Shown here one piece after another: positions 32,525-43,725 of a DNA stretch of 64,000 nucleotides. Position numbers and translations under genes: made by a program. The DNA lies in contig JAKUHH010000216.1 in NCBI GenBank assembly GCA_022701365.1, forward strand, positions 930,001 to 994,000. The letters are read 5' to 3'. The stretch comes from Mycocentrospora acerina (taxonomy: Eukaryota; Ascomycota; Dothideomycetes; Pleosporales). Within the stretch, counting starts at the first letter, position 1, and each line of letters begins with the position of its first letter. The notes under the pieces were generated by a model. The model had not been told where the DNA came from and did no database searches. It saw nothing but the letters and a program-made list of their open reading frames with translations.

Positions 32525-33211
32525 CTATTCAATGGTACTGCTGATAATCCAACTGGAGTAAGAAGGATTCCACAGCGAAGAGCTGAAAATGTAATCAGCG
32601 ATACTGAAAGCATAATGCGCCCTCTCCCGACCCGTTTTTGCCACCGCTGCTCTCATCGCCCTGCCAACATCAACAGTCTGACCGCTCCAAACTTTGAGCC
32701 AATCTCTCGGCGTGTACTCGCCGTACGACCCGTAAGTGGTTGTCCAACGCCCCGTCGAATCAACTGCAACGCGTGCGAGGTTTCCAAACTCAAGCAAGCC
32801 GGGAAATTCAAGCCTGACGTACTGTCCCACCTTGAGGAAATTTAAATGTTAGTAATTGGACTCTACACAGTAGTTTGGATGTTAGGTGTGGGGTGTTGGA
32901 TGAAAGATGAAGGATAAACTTGCCAATACTTGGTTGTCCTTCCTGAGGATTACTAGTTGCGTGTCGGTGAAGGTAGACTTCTGAATCAATTTGAATGACT
33001 TGCTGCCAAGATTCATGAAGTTCGTGAGGGTTTCAGGAGAGATTTTGTAGAGCATAGTGGCGATGGCATCCTGGAGCTTGACATTAGATATAAAGTCGCC
33101 ATCAGAAGCTACGAATGTGGCGTCATCGACAATATGGGCATGATCGGAAGGAGCCGTCGATGGGAGAGCTGCAAAGGTGTCGAGATATTGAACGTATTCG
33201 ATCTCTGCCAT
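32525..33211 (-). CDS. Unknown protein B, paralogue of its neighbour
   Basis: Two exons, 32930-33211 and 32525-32830, separated by a 99-nt phase-0 intron, giving 195 residues. Exon 1 carries KLQDAIATMLYKISPETLTNF, SFKLI and QLVILRKDNQ, matching protein A block for block; exon 2 starts VGQYVRLEF where protein A starts VGTFEHHQS, and continues to YTPRDWLKVWSG where A has NPKWQDVWVG. The last 30 residues (YIFSSSLWNPSYSSW) have no counterpart in A, so either an undetected 3' intron or divergence is present. The donor GTATTG is weak but is placed exactly as the donor of A. No known domain is recognised. Confidence 0.65.
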
Positions 33212-34258
33212 TTTGTCTGATTTGATGTCAACTGTATGGTGAGATTCTAGGTAGAGAGTAGATGGGGTTGGGAGATCTTGTTAACGAGGGGGTCTAGATA
33301 TACTGCTAGAAAGTAGGTGTTTGCTCATGATAACTAGCTGATTGTTATGAACTAATCGTAGTTTCACCAACAAAAAAAATACTTTGTGAAAACATGTTTT
33401 CACTAACATCTATTGCGTAACTGCGTCGGCCCTTCTGTTTCCTCATGCAACAGGATTGTATAATCGTTTGCGACCACACAAATCGAACGAGAGACAGAAG
33501 GTACTGGACAATTTATTTGAGAGAGAAAACAAAGCTAGAGAAGATTCCCCTACCTTGGCTCCGTACGACCTTTATCCTTACCAACAACAAAACTTGAGAC
33601 TCGCGCCGTATAGATGTGTGTCTTGATCCATCCTTATATTTCGAGAAACAAAACTTGGATACCCATCTGAACCAAGACTGGCTGAGGCTCAGGAAACATG
33701 GATAAAAGTTTCTACTCTCTTCTTCGGTTCTAGTTAGATAAGTGTAATTGATAAACAGCAAAGACCAACTTGATCCCTAGCTGCTATTGCTAGTAGATCG
33801 ATATAATCCATGCGACAGGAATCATATCTAGAACTCGTGTCTGAATGCCCCCCGTCATCCCTCATGTCAAAGTTGTGCTTCGACACGGCAGGATGCTACA
33901 ACCGTCTTGTACACTAATTGTTTACGTGCAAACTTTCAACACCTATGCTTCTATACATTGTTGAATTTGTCTGCACTGCTCCTTATAGGCAAAATCACCG
34001 TAAACCTGACCTCCGTTGATGTCGATTGTATGAGGAAAAGAGGTACAAGACTTCACAATCGTCAAATCGTCAACCTGCGCATTCCCTGCTTCCCGATACT
34101 TCATGTTTGCCCAGCCTGCAAATGTCCCTACGAAGTTGGATGAGATATCGGTACAATGAAAATAGCATATCATATTTCAGAACAGGATGACGAAACAGGA
34201 GGCAGAAACTCTCTCTATGTTTCCAGATACTATTACACTTGCGCTAATCGTTCAACAT
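33212..34258. other. Intergenic region with one doubtful ORF
   Basis: Promoter of protein B and 3' flank of SAM50. AT-rich around 33240-33420. The only protein-like ORF is listed separately (33943-34173). Confidence 0.5.
33943..34173 (-). CDS. Doubtful small ORF with protein-like composition
   Basis: 76 residues ending INGGQVYGDFAYKEQCRQIQ followed by a short tail. Codon use looks plausible from the inner Met at about residue 24 onward. There is no signal peptide, and SAM50 ends only 85 bases upstream, so little room exists for more exons. It may simply lie within the SAM50 3' UTR. Confidence 0.25.
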   Translation of the reverse strand: MICYFHCTDISSNFVGTFAGWANMKYREAGNAQVDDLTIVKSCTSFPHTIDINGGQVYGDFAYKEQCRQIQQCIEA

Positions 34259-35945
34259 CTACAAGAACTCAATGCCTACACCAAAGCTTACCCCCTTCCT
34301 AGCTGCCTCTTCTTTCCTTGTAACCAGCGGTAGGGAGAAGTTGATCTCAAACCTGGCGATGGGGTGTGCGTACACAAGCCCAAGCCCAGCCGCCGCACTC
34401 GGCAGCTCATCCGTAAGGCTCTGGAGAGTCTTCTTCATATTGGCGCTCACGTCGCCTAGGTCACCGTTCTTGTTTTGACCTTTAAGTGCGAGAGATCGAC
34501 CACCGTTGATGAACGCTTGCAAGCGGAGAGGAGTCTCCTTGCCGACGCGAGGCAGCGGGAGAAGAAGGCTAGCACCTCCAGCTGCGTAAACATCGCCACC
34601 GACAGAGTCAGAACCGTCACGAGGACCAAGGCCTCCAAGACGGAAGCCACGGACGCTGTTGGGTCCACCAAGTTGGAAACGGTCGTTGATGCGGGATGCC
34701 TGAGGCGAGCTGTTATCAGAAAGGGTCAAGGGGTAAAGGAGACCTCCACGCAGACCAGCAGTCAGAGTGATACCGGTGTTTCCGAAGGGAATAGCAACCT
34801 GGGACTCGGCTTCTGACTTGAAGAAAGCTACATCGCCTTTCAGGGGGCCAAAACCAGCGAGCTCTGAAACTGACTTCATGAGATAACCGCTGTTGGGGAG
34901 AAGGGGATAGTCGCGCTTGTCGTTGATCCAGGTGTGCGTGAGACTTGACTTGAAGGAGTCGCCAGCATCGGCACGAACAGAAGGAGATGCCTTTTCTGCC
35001 AAGCTGGTAACCTGTCGCCAGATGCCTGAGTAGCCGAGTTCGTGTTGGTGGCCCGTCTTCGATCTCCATAGCAGCTTTGAGTTTCCACCCTTCAGCACTT
35101 CCTCGTGGCTTGCCCAGCTCTTCAAGGTCGAACTGGCAAAACCATTCACCTGGAACTTGAGGTCTGGGTTGCTCAGGATTGGGGTGTCAAAGGCAAGAGA
35201 GTAGGCTGAGCGTGTTCGCGTTCCCAGCGATCCGTGTGCGTTGATTGTCTCTGCACCGCCAAGGACATTGCGCAGTTCAGCATGGACATAGGCATCCGCT
35301 TCAGACGCTCCGGCCTCTGTTCCTGTCTTGATGGTGTAGTTACCGCGCTCGTGTGCCGAAATGTAGACATCGACGTCAGTGGGAGAAGAAGAGGCGTTGG
35401 TGGGGTCTGGGCGGTCGAGGAAGACTGATATGGGCGACTTGAAAATGCCTGCTTGCGATCAACATGGTTCCAAGCAAACTCGCAGTCGCGTGCTGTCCTA
35501 CCAAAACGGTTCAACTTGTCGGTGGCCTCTCCCACTTCCTTGAGGGCCGACTCGAGGGTGTATGGCTCCTCGCGTTCCGCGCTCAGCAGGGGGTTGACGA
35601 CCCGCTCCAGGAAGCCGCGTCTCGTTCGGTTGGCGTGGAGAATGCGCACCGACGAGATGGTGACGGGCAGAGAGGTGTTGTCGTCAATCTGCGCGGGCAT
35701 TAGTAAGCGCTCCTACAAGGCCAATTGGTGTGTCCCCAGGAGTGCGTACCAGCTCCACCAGCCGCTCCTGCGACTTGTTGTGCTGCTTGGACTGGCGCGT
35801 GTTGAGCTCATCCTGCAGTCGTTTTTGCTCGGCGGGGTCTGTCTTGTTCTTCAGCCTTTCGAAGACCTGGACGAGCAATTAGTCAGGCTTCATTTCTGTG
35901 TGGAGCCACAATTCCCCTCACGTCGTCTTCTATCGGCGAGGCCAT
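34259..35945 (-). CDS. sam50: Mitochondrial outer-membrane assembly protein SAM50/TOB55
   Basis: Four exons: 35922-35945, 35750-35866, 35502-35688 and 34259-35448, giving 505 residues. The N-terminal part holds the single POTRA domain (LPVTISSVRILHANRTRRGF then ERVVNPLL). The rest is the Omp85-type 16-stranded barrel, with the conserved RGFRLGGLGPRDG motif that lines the barrel in this superfamily and a final strand VSFGVGIEFL ending on Leu. SAM50 folds porin and TOM40 into the outer membrane. The third intron (35449-35501) has an unusual GTAGGA donor but joins RFG to IFKSPISVFLD correctly. The start MASPIEDD fits the family; the frame stays open upstream to an ATG at 36104, which would add 53 residues (558 in all) and cannot be excluded. 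It is divergent from UBC6. Confidence 0.92.
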
Positions 35946-36323
35946 CGAGGGCTGTTGATATGGGCGAGCGGGCGATTGGCGCTGGAAACCTTGGTCGTCC
36001 TCAACCCCCGAGCTCCGAGCGAAAGTTCCCATCGTCATTGAGCTGTGACTAAGCAGCCTTGGGACTCGTCCGGAGGGCCATGTGTTGTTAGCCACATCAC
36101 TCATCCATTCATTCTCCTGCGCGTTGTTCTCCTTCTGTATTCGCTGTAGAACGCCTTTGCTTCACAGATAGTGTCTCTGAAACGTGGCTCCTGTTCCTTC
36201 CCACCTGTCCGTCCAGCATCCTCCGCCACCTACCGATACCCATCTCGCCCTTGCGCTCAACCCCAACGTCTTCCACAACCACTCTCACGCCTTCTCTACA
36301 CACCCTCCACCTAGATACCCAAA
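35946..36323. promoter_or_regulatory. Divergent promoter between SAM50 and UBC6
   Basis: At most 378 bases separate the two start codons; if SAM50 starts at 36104 only 219 remain. A CCTACC-rich, pyrimidine-rich stretch precedes the UBC6 ATG. No specific element is recognised. Confidence 0.55.
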
Positions 36324-37151
36324 ATGGCCACTCCTGCAGCAACAAAGCGCCTCACAAAAGAATATGCCGCCATCGCCAAATCCCCACCACCCTACATCGT
36401 CGCACACCCCTCCGAAAAGAACATCCTCGAATGGCACTACATTCTTACCGGCCCCCCAGAGACTCCCTACGAGGGCGGCCAGTACTGGGGCACTCTCATG
36501 TTCCCGCCCGACTACCCCTTCGCCCCGCCCGCCATTCGCATGCACAGCCCCAGCGGCCGCTTTCAGCCTAGCACGCGACTATGCCTCAGCATCAGCGATT
36601 TCCACCCCAAGAGCTTCAACCCCGCGTGGGAGGTTAGCACAATATTGACAGGGTTGCTGAGTTTCATGACGAGCGAGGAAATGACAACTGGCAGCGTGAG
36701 GGCCAGCGAAGCAGAGAGAAAGCTGTTTGCTCAGCGCACACGGTGGTGGAACAGCACTGGCGGCGGGTCGAAATCCACAGCAGCACCTTCGAGTAATTCT
36801 CGTGGCATCGGTGGAATCAAGGCTGGCGATGGTGGCGCAAAGTTTAGGCTCGAATGGCCCGAGATCGACGAGGAGAACATACAGTGGATGAAGGAGAAGC
36901 GCATCGATCTCGCGACAGGACTACCGCGACCCGTTCAGTCTGCGACACAACCGCTCTGTTCGCCTGATGTTGCGGGCTTGAGGCGACGACCCGGAGCCAG
37001 TGCGACAGTAGTACAGGATGCGCAAATAGCGCGAGACGCAGGTCAAAGCTGGCTGAGCAAGAACAAGTGGAAGCTTATCTTTGGGACAATCATGGCGTAC
37101 ATCTTGGTCGCAAGAGTTCTGGGTGATGGCGCTGTCTCGACACCCGCTTGA
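36324..37151 (+). CDS. ubc6: Ubiquitin-conjugating enzyme E2, tail-anchored UBC6
   Basis: An intron-free 275-residue protein. The UBC fold begins KRLTKEYAAIAKSPPPYI, and the catalytic cysteine lies in STRLCLSISDFHP at position 87, with the UBC6-type HPS/FNPAW surroundings. A Ser/Gly/Asn-rich linker follows, then a C-terminal hydrophobic anchor (LIFGTIMAYILVARVLG) preceded by basic residues (SKNKWK), which is the hallmark of Ubc6. Ubc6 works with Doa10 and Cue1/Ubc7 at the ER membrane to ubiquitinate misfolded and short-lived proteins. The MATPAATKRLTKEY start is the first ATG and matches the family. Confidence 0.96.
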   Translation: MATPAATKRLTKEYAAIAKSPPPYIVAHPSEKNILEWHYILTGPPETPYEGGQYWGTLMFPPDYPFAPPAIRMHSPSGRFQPSTRLCLSISDFHPKSFNPAWEVSTILTGLLSFMTSEEMTTGSVRASEAERKLFAQRTRWWNSTGGGSKSTAAPSSNSRGIGGIKAGDGGAKFRLEWPEIDEENIQWMKEKRIDLATGLPRPVQSATQPLCSPDVAGLRRRPGASATVVQDAQIARDAGQSWLSKNKWKLIFGTIMAYILVARVLGDGAVSTPA

Positions 37152-37959
37152 GTGGGCTCTCCTAGTTAGATAGAGTGCGGCGCTGATATTACTCTGGTTT
37201 GGCGTTCTGGGTCTACATCGAGCATCAGGAGCGGATAGCACGCGCGACGCGACGCACCAGCGATGGGGTCGGGTGCAGTGATCGCGCATTGTTAAGCGAC
37301 ATTTTTGATTTGGAGGAGAACTCTATCTTGTTTGTGTACAAATGCAAGCGCTGCTTCGGATTTTACTGATTTAATTGCCAGCGAACATATTTCGCTGGAG
37401 CAGTCATGGTTAGATCGTTTCCAAGACATTCAACATCTACTCCCCAAGATTTTTTACAAGGCAGTTGAGAGTAAACATTTACAATACTACCTTTTCTGCA
37501 AGAAATGGTCGTTTCCAACCCTCCATGTGTGTATGTACCAAGTTGACGGGAACTGCAAGTATGAGGTGAACCATCGCCATAAATGTCCCAGAGTTTTTTG
37601 TAACAGACTTTGAGAACAATGGCAAGAGGGGTCGCAGCAAAGAAAACGAATCACAAATTATGAGTTGCCCACGCTCAATGCACGCATGATAATGTAAAGT
37701 CCTAAGTATCCTCACTCGAAGTATGAGTGATTGTATTAATTAAATTGCTCTATAAGAAGCTATTCATGAGAATAGTCGTAGTCCGACCACAGGCATCCGT
37801 AAACTCATTCCAGCCATAACGTTCGCTAATGAACTTGTACAAGACACCTCATGTACGTCATCCATGATTCGTACAAACCAGGCGCATCTTGCAGCCTCAT
37901 TATATCTTACTTGTATGCATCAAGCACAATGAGTTTGCAGCAGCACCACCAGACCCCCT
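37152..37959. other. Convergent intergenic region, nothing recognised
   Basis: 808 bases between the stops of UBC6 and the reverse-strand hexose-type transporter. Contains only short ORFs without resemblance. Confidence 0.6.
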
Positions 37960-39919
37960 CTAAACAGAGGTCTTGGTCTCGACACCGACAGACTCGGCGT
38001 GCTCGTGAGCGTGTGTCTTGACCTTGACGTCACCGCTCTCAATATCTGCTGCAAGGCGGTCGAGACGCGAGGCGCCGCTCGATCTCCATGCTGGGATGCC
38101 GCGGTCGAAAACGTCGTCCATTTCCTCGAGACTCCTGCCCTTGGTCTCGGGCGCGAGCAGGAACATGTGGATGAACGCACAGCCGTTGAAGGTGGCGAAG
38201 ATCATGTACATCTTCCAGTTGATGCTCCACAGAAGAGGGGGGACTGCAAAGGCGAGAATACAGTTCCATGTCCAGTTGGCGGCGGTTGCGAGAGAGACAG
38301 CCTTAGCACGAACTTTGGCAGGGAAGATCTCAGATGGGTAGGTCCTGAAGATACGGGTTAGTATTGCACAGGCGAAGTTGAAAAAAAATGCTTACCAGGA
38401 TGTGGGACCCCAGGTGGTCGCGAAAGTGGCAACAAAGAGATAAGAGCAGGCAACAATGGCTTTGGAGACGCTGCCGTGCTCTCTGGGGACAACCCATGAG
38501 ATATCCCTATCGGTAGAATCGGGATTCGGGTTTCCGTAGGCAGCCTGGAGGGCACCGGTGGTGAACAGCCAGGTCATCATCAGGAAACTGCCCACAAGAA
38601 GAGCAGGGCGACGACCGAACTTGTCAAGATAGAGGATCGCGGGGAGGGTCATGGCTACGTTGATGATGTACTGAATAGAGGCGGTCAGAAGCTCGTCGGC
38701 AATACCGGCTCCACGCATGATGAAGACAATGTAGTACCTGCGAGATTGTTAGTTTTCCGTGAACAGAATGCGCCATTACTGGGTCTCGCCACGAGTTTGC
38801 CCGTTACATGATACTCATGTATTCATATAATAGGCAATCTCATGTTATGGGCCAGTGAACAAGCATCAAAAAATGAGTAGAACTTACATCATGATGTTCA
38901 TTCCGCACAGCTGACTCCACATCTGCACAGACTGGACAAAAAGTCAGTTTAACGACAAGTTAGTAGTACGAGCAGTTAAACTCACCATGCCCAAAATGAC
39001 ACGCTTGAAGATGCGAGGCTTCACAAGAGCAGCGAAGCTAGTCTCGGCCTCCTCACGCTCAAAGCGAAGAGCATCCTCAATTTCCTTGTATTCAGCAAGC
39101 ACTGTGGGGTGGTTCATGTCACCACCACCGTGAAGGTGACCAAGAACGAGAAGAGCCTCCTCCCAGCGGTCCTTGGAAGCGAGCCAACGAGGAGATTTGG
39201 GGAAAAAGAACATGCCGCCGAAGAGGATGAGACCGGGAACGGCCTGGATACCCCATGGGATACGGAATGCAGCGGTGCCCTGGTTTGGGTTTTTTGCGCC
39301 ACCATCCATGAAGGAGCAACCATACTGGATGAAGTATTGGATAAGAATACCCCCTGGATAAACGTTAGTACTGATCAGTGGTAGGTCACATCAAGCAAAT
39401 GCGAAGATGTGGTAGAAAAGACGGCTTACAAGTAATGGCCCACTGCTGGAGTGAGACAACACGACCACGGATCTCCTTTGGCGCAATTTCAGACTGGTAA
39501 ACCGGGACGATGGCGGAACAAATACCGATGGCGAAGCCACCGACAACACGGCCAATGCAGAGGAGCGGGATGCCGTTGGAGGCGGCCTGGAGAACAGCAC
39601 CAACAATCCAGATTAGAGCAGCAGTCTGGATGGCGTATTTACGAGAGAAACGATCGGCAATAAACGAAGAGCAAAGGGCACCAAGGAGGGAACCCGCAGG
39701 CATGGATGCAGTGATACCACCCTGGCGAGTACCACTGGGACCATTGAAGTAATTGTTGTAGGCTGCCGTACCGAGGACACCAGACATAGACGAGATATCG
39801 AAACCGAACAGTCCACCGCCAATGGCGGCGAAACCGCAGATGGCGTAGATGTTGTAGAAAGTCTATCAATAGTCAGTGAAATTGTACGTGTGAAGCCGTA
39901 GTTGAATACGCACCTTCAT
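37960..39919 (-). CDS. MFS hexose-type sugar transporter
   Basis: Six exons: 39914-39919, 39430-39862, 38986-39353, 38888-38931, 38396-38737 and 37960-38344, giving 525 residues with matching phases. The first coding exon is just ATGAAG, and one internal exon is 44 nt. Sugar-porter motifs are all present: GGGLFGFDISSMSGV in segment 1, DRFSRKYAIQ, GRVVGGFAIG, PKSPRWLASKDR after segment 6, DKFGRRPALL, and PETKGRSLEEMD after segment 12. The fungal fifth-exon region TWGPTSW|TYPSEIFP is the usual substrate-site loop. The C-terminal tail is charged and histidine-containing. The family carries glucose or other monosaccharides; substrate is not decided. The last intron has a textbook ATACTAAC branch site. 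Confidence 0.93.
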
Positions 39920-42900
39920 CTTGCCAGGTGGACAACCAGCTGGGTCGTTGAATACAATGTGTAATGCAGACACGGAGCAAAGCTAACAGTGAGAGACACT
40001 GTTTAAATACATGGCCAGTTGTGCTTGTGATTTGTTGTCTGTGCGCACAACTTTCACTCCAAGGCTCTCTCCTCCGTGAGCACCCTTGTCACCTCCCCCA
40101 TGCGGAGGCGTCCAGACCAAGACCGTAACCCCGCAAATAAGTATCTTACGAGGCGGATACTTTGCAGGAAGCGGTAGCTAGCCCTGGTGTAGCGTGTGAG
40201 CCATGGTGGGTCGGCTTTACATGGTGCAACAATCGGGGCGTTACTATGAAGTATGAACCTGTTTGCTGGATCACACTCGGAGACCCCAGACCATGTTGTT
40301 GGACTGAATGATGATGTGCTAAAGCGTCGTGTCGGCCGTATAAATACCCCGCAAATTGAACGCTGATGATACGTATGGTAGAGCCGGTGTCTGAATTTAA
40401 GACCGATTAAGAAACCGAGACCGACTCGCTACTGATGTAATTGGATCGGTGCTGATCTAAGTTTCAGGATTCAACACGTCCAGCAAGCCTGACAACGATT
40501 TTTTTTTCTTGGGGCGGTTTGTCACGCGATACTGCTGCCGTGAAAGAGATTGCCATAGCTTTTGATCAACAATGTTGCACCGAAAAGACTTCGTGCACAA
40601 GTCCTACCGTCTGGGCACTTGGCATATCCAGGTCACCCCCCTGCTCGTTCCAAGACTATCTCGCGATCAGGATGATGGTAAAATTTCGAATAAGTTCACA
40701 CAGTGACCAGTCTTGAACATAAGCCCCATCATATACGTTCTTTACACAGATCTAAACTAAAACTTACTCCACGTAGGATGCAGGAAATCAAAGATTAACT
40801 GCAATTGACGTCGGAGGATGAAAACGGCGCCTAGCCAAAATAGTTTTAGCTCTTCCGCGCCTTGATGCCTTAAAAACGCCTCTCGGTTCCCTTTGCGCCG
40901 TATATGACATAATGAGCGACAACGCTGCTCAAGCGCTGGGACGTGGCTTGTTCTTGGAAACGGCCAGCGAAATGAGACGAGCGTATCGAGTACTCTTCTA
41001 GGGACCGCAGCCGATTCCATTTCAAAGAATGCCATCCAGTAACTGCATTGCGCAAAAAAGATTTCCATCAAGTAGTCATCACATGTAGCAGGCGAAAACC
41101 AGTAAACGGAAGAATTACCCAAATGCGTCTACCAAGAGATGCGATCTGTGTCTTCTACTCTCCGCTCTGTTGAGATGACCGGAAAGCGGTGTGCATATAG
41201 CTAGGCAACCGATGGTATGAGCCTTGGTATGGTTGACCAAGCGAACTGTTGACGCAGCTGGTATTCCATACTCTAGTACCAGTCTTCTGGATGTCAGCCC
41301 GGCGTTAAGGATTCTTGGCCTTCAACAATATTTACGTGCATGTCAGGTGATAGTGGTAGGCTGTGCCTCCTTTAGTAAAGCGTGGCAAACTGCGCGTGTC
41401 GCTGCTCGCAAAACGTCCCCTAGTATTTCACAAGCTAGCTCGAGCGTTCTTAGAGACTCAGGCTCCTCTGCGCACGGTTGTATTTTCAATGGGCCGAGGA
41501 AGAGATCGAAGAGATCGATTTGTTATTGGTTCGTAGTACGACCAAGAGAAAAAGATTTCAGTCTCAGGCAAGTGGTTGTAATGAGGCGTTTCAACCCCTA
41601 CGTCTGCCCTACATCAACTCAGGCACCACCTTACCATGAAGAGGCAAACTCATATTCCTAGGGCATACTGTTCTGGCTCTACCTTGAGAATCAGACTCCC
41701 TTATGGAATTAGTGTACTACCTCAAACGCAGCAAGCTAGTAATGCACAGCTGAACCTCTCAGAAACAAACTGAGAATAGACACAAATTCATCTGCTACGC
41801 TAGAACAATAGCCTCCCACTCCCCCTTTCTGTAATAATCTTTTGTGCTTTTAAGCTGCTCTAGCAGATATTTAGACTCAATACTTTCGGGAGACAACATG
41901 TAGTGCAGTGTCTATACATTCATAGGACGACGCAACAATAAGACCCGAGTATTAGGTCGAGTATTACTTGATTTCCACTTGCCACACATATTTCCTAATA
42001 TTCTGCTCATTAAACTTTGATGTCAAGCTGAGTTGCGCACGCATTTCACAATGCTTGGGTTTCTTACTCATGACTACGATACGAGCCTTGCTCTTCTGAG
42101 ATATGAACATGCGCCCTTCTTCGCGGGCGACGAATTTAGTTTTGCCGAAAGATCAAATTCATAAAGACTTTATATTATATTTACATTAGCCATGACTTGC
42201 TCACAACCTTTTGCTCCAGCTTCACTTTGGTTCCCAGCTGAATTATAAGGGCTCTCTAACTTAGCGACACAGATCAATATATTTCTGACCAGCCTAACGT
42301 ACCCCAGAAGGATCTTCAACGCACAAATGTGAGATGCTAGACAAAACTTGCGCGATATAAAGTACTACGAATACTTATGATATCTCTGAAATAAATCATT
42401 CTCTCTCAACACTTCATAAGCACCTCATCCATCTCGCCTGCTTCGATTCATCTTATAATTCTATAATTCACGACAGCTTGTCTTACACCAAGCTCGACTC
42501 CTTGTTCGCCAGGTATATTCTACATTACTATCATCAATGCCTAATCGTACCACGAAAGACGAACTACACTGTTTAAACTTCCCAAATATCTCGCTCCAGT
42601 CTCGAAGGCTGCTTTTATAATCTCTAAGTCCTCAACCTTTTCACTTTTTTACCACACTCCATCAATAGCCCACTTAAAACACTTACAGAGGGAAAATCAT
42701 TGTTCAAATATAACTGCACAACATGAAGGGCAAAGAGCGAATTATATCCACTTTTTGTATCAAATCAAATTATCTAATGTAGTCATGATATTGACGTTCC
42801 GAGCTTGTGTCGCTGCACAAAGCCTGCTTTAGTAGTCCACTCAACCTATAAATCAACATTAAGAACACGCCAGCGCAGGATTAGGCTCAACAAAGCAAGC

Positions 42901-43725
42901 TTGCATGAGAAAAAGACGAAGCTGGCAACAAACAGTCCACCATCTTGATCGTCAGGAGAAGAAAACTACAAACAGGCATTCACAAGTACAGCATGAGCTT
43001 CTTCACTCATGATTTTTTGTCGACCATGCAAAGTATACAACGGCCCAAAACCAAACCACTACTGTTATCCATCATCACCATAACTACTGTGTCGTCTTCA
43101 CATCTCTCCATCAGAACGATACCACATTACCCACACCACATAGCGACTTCACCCACATCAGCCTCGCTACCTGCGACGTCTTCGTCATAGCGCTCAGCCA
43201 TCTCGACGCTCGGTACGTTCTCTCCTCTGAGGAAACGATCAGTAGTGCGCAGCCGTGGTTTCTGGACACGGAAACAGCATGATAGCGCAAGTACTGGATG
43301 AGTATGATATGAACAGGTAATGGTGAAAGGAAGTTTTACATATGCTATAATTAAATCTCGTGGACTTTTTAAGGGATGTACGACAGTTGTGTTAGGACAT
43401 ATATCATGCACTACTCTAGGCTAATCGAATGTGAGTACTAATGTGTATTCAACAAGGTCATGGTTGTAAACATCTGTCAGTTGAACAACGACTTCAGTAG
43501 AATCATGAAGTGGCGAATTCAACGATCATAAAGTTTCATATTAGATCCACTGCACCAGCAGCGCGGATTCAAAGCCGGAGTAAGGTAAAGGGTAATATCA
43601 AGCGAAGGTGGAAAGAATGGTATCATGTACAAAAGCCCTCGGAGTCCAAAGAAAAAAAAGAAGGGAGTAGAAAAAAAACCCCCACACCAAAAGTCGCCCG
43701 CAAAATTTCCTGATCCGACACACAT
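39920..43725. other. 3.8 kb gene-poor, AT-rich region
   Basis: No gene can be supported. The longest ORFs (40757-41122 reverse, 41224-41661 forward, 43127-43411 reverse) lack domains and plausible codon use, although the last 44 codons of the third, after a possible acceptor at about 43265, read somewhat like protein. No terminal repeats, reverse transcriptase or transposase motif is visible. The first 200 bases upstream of 39919 would be the transporter promoter. Confidence 0.55.

Noticed and set aside
40757..41661. ORFs of 121 (reverse) and 145 (forward) codons in the gene-poor block
   Set aside because: No domain, no consistent codon use and no splice partners; length is within chance for this composition.
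43127..43411. Reverse ORF ending in a protein-like segment (RFLRGENVPSVEMAERYDED)
   Set aside because: Only the last 44 codons after a possible acceptor look coding, and no upstream exon could be joined.
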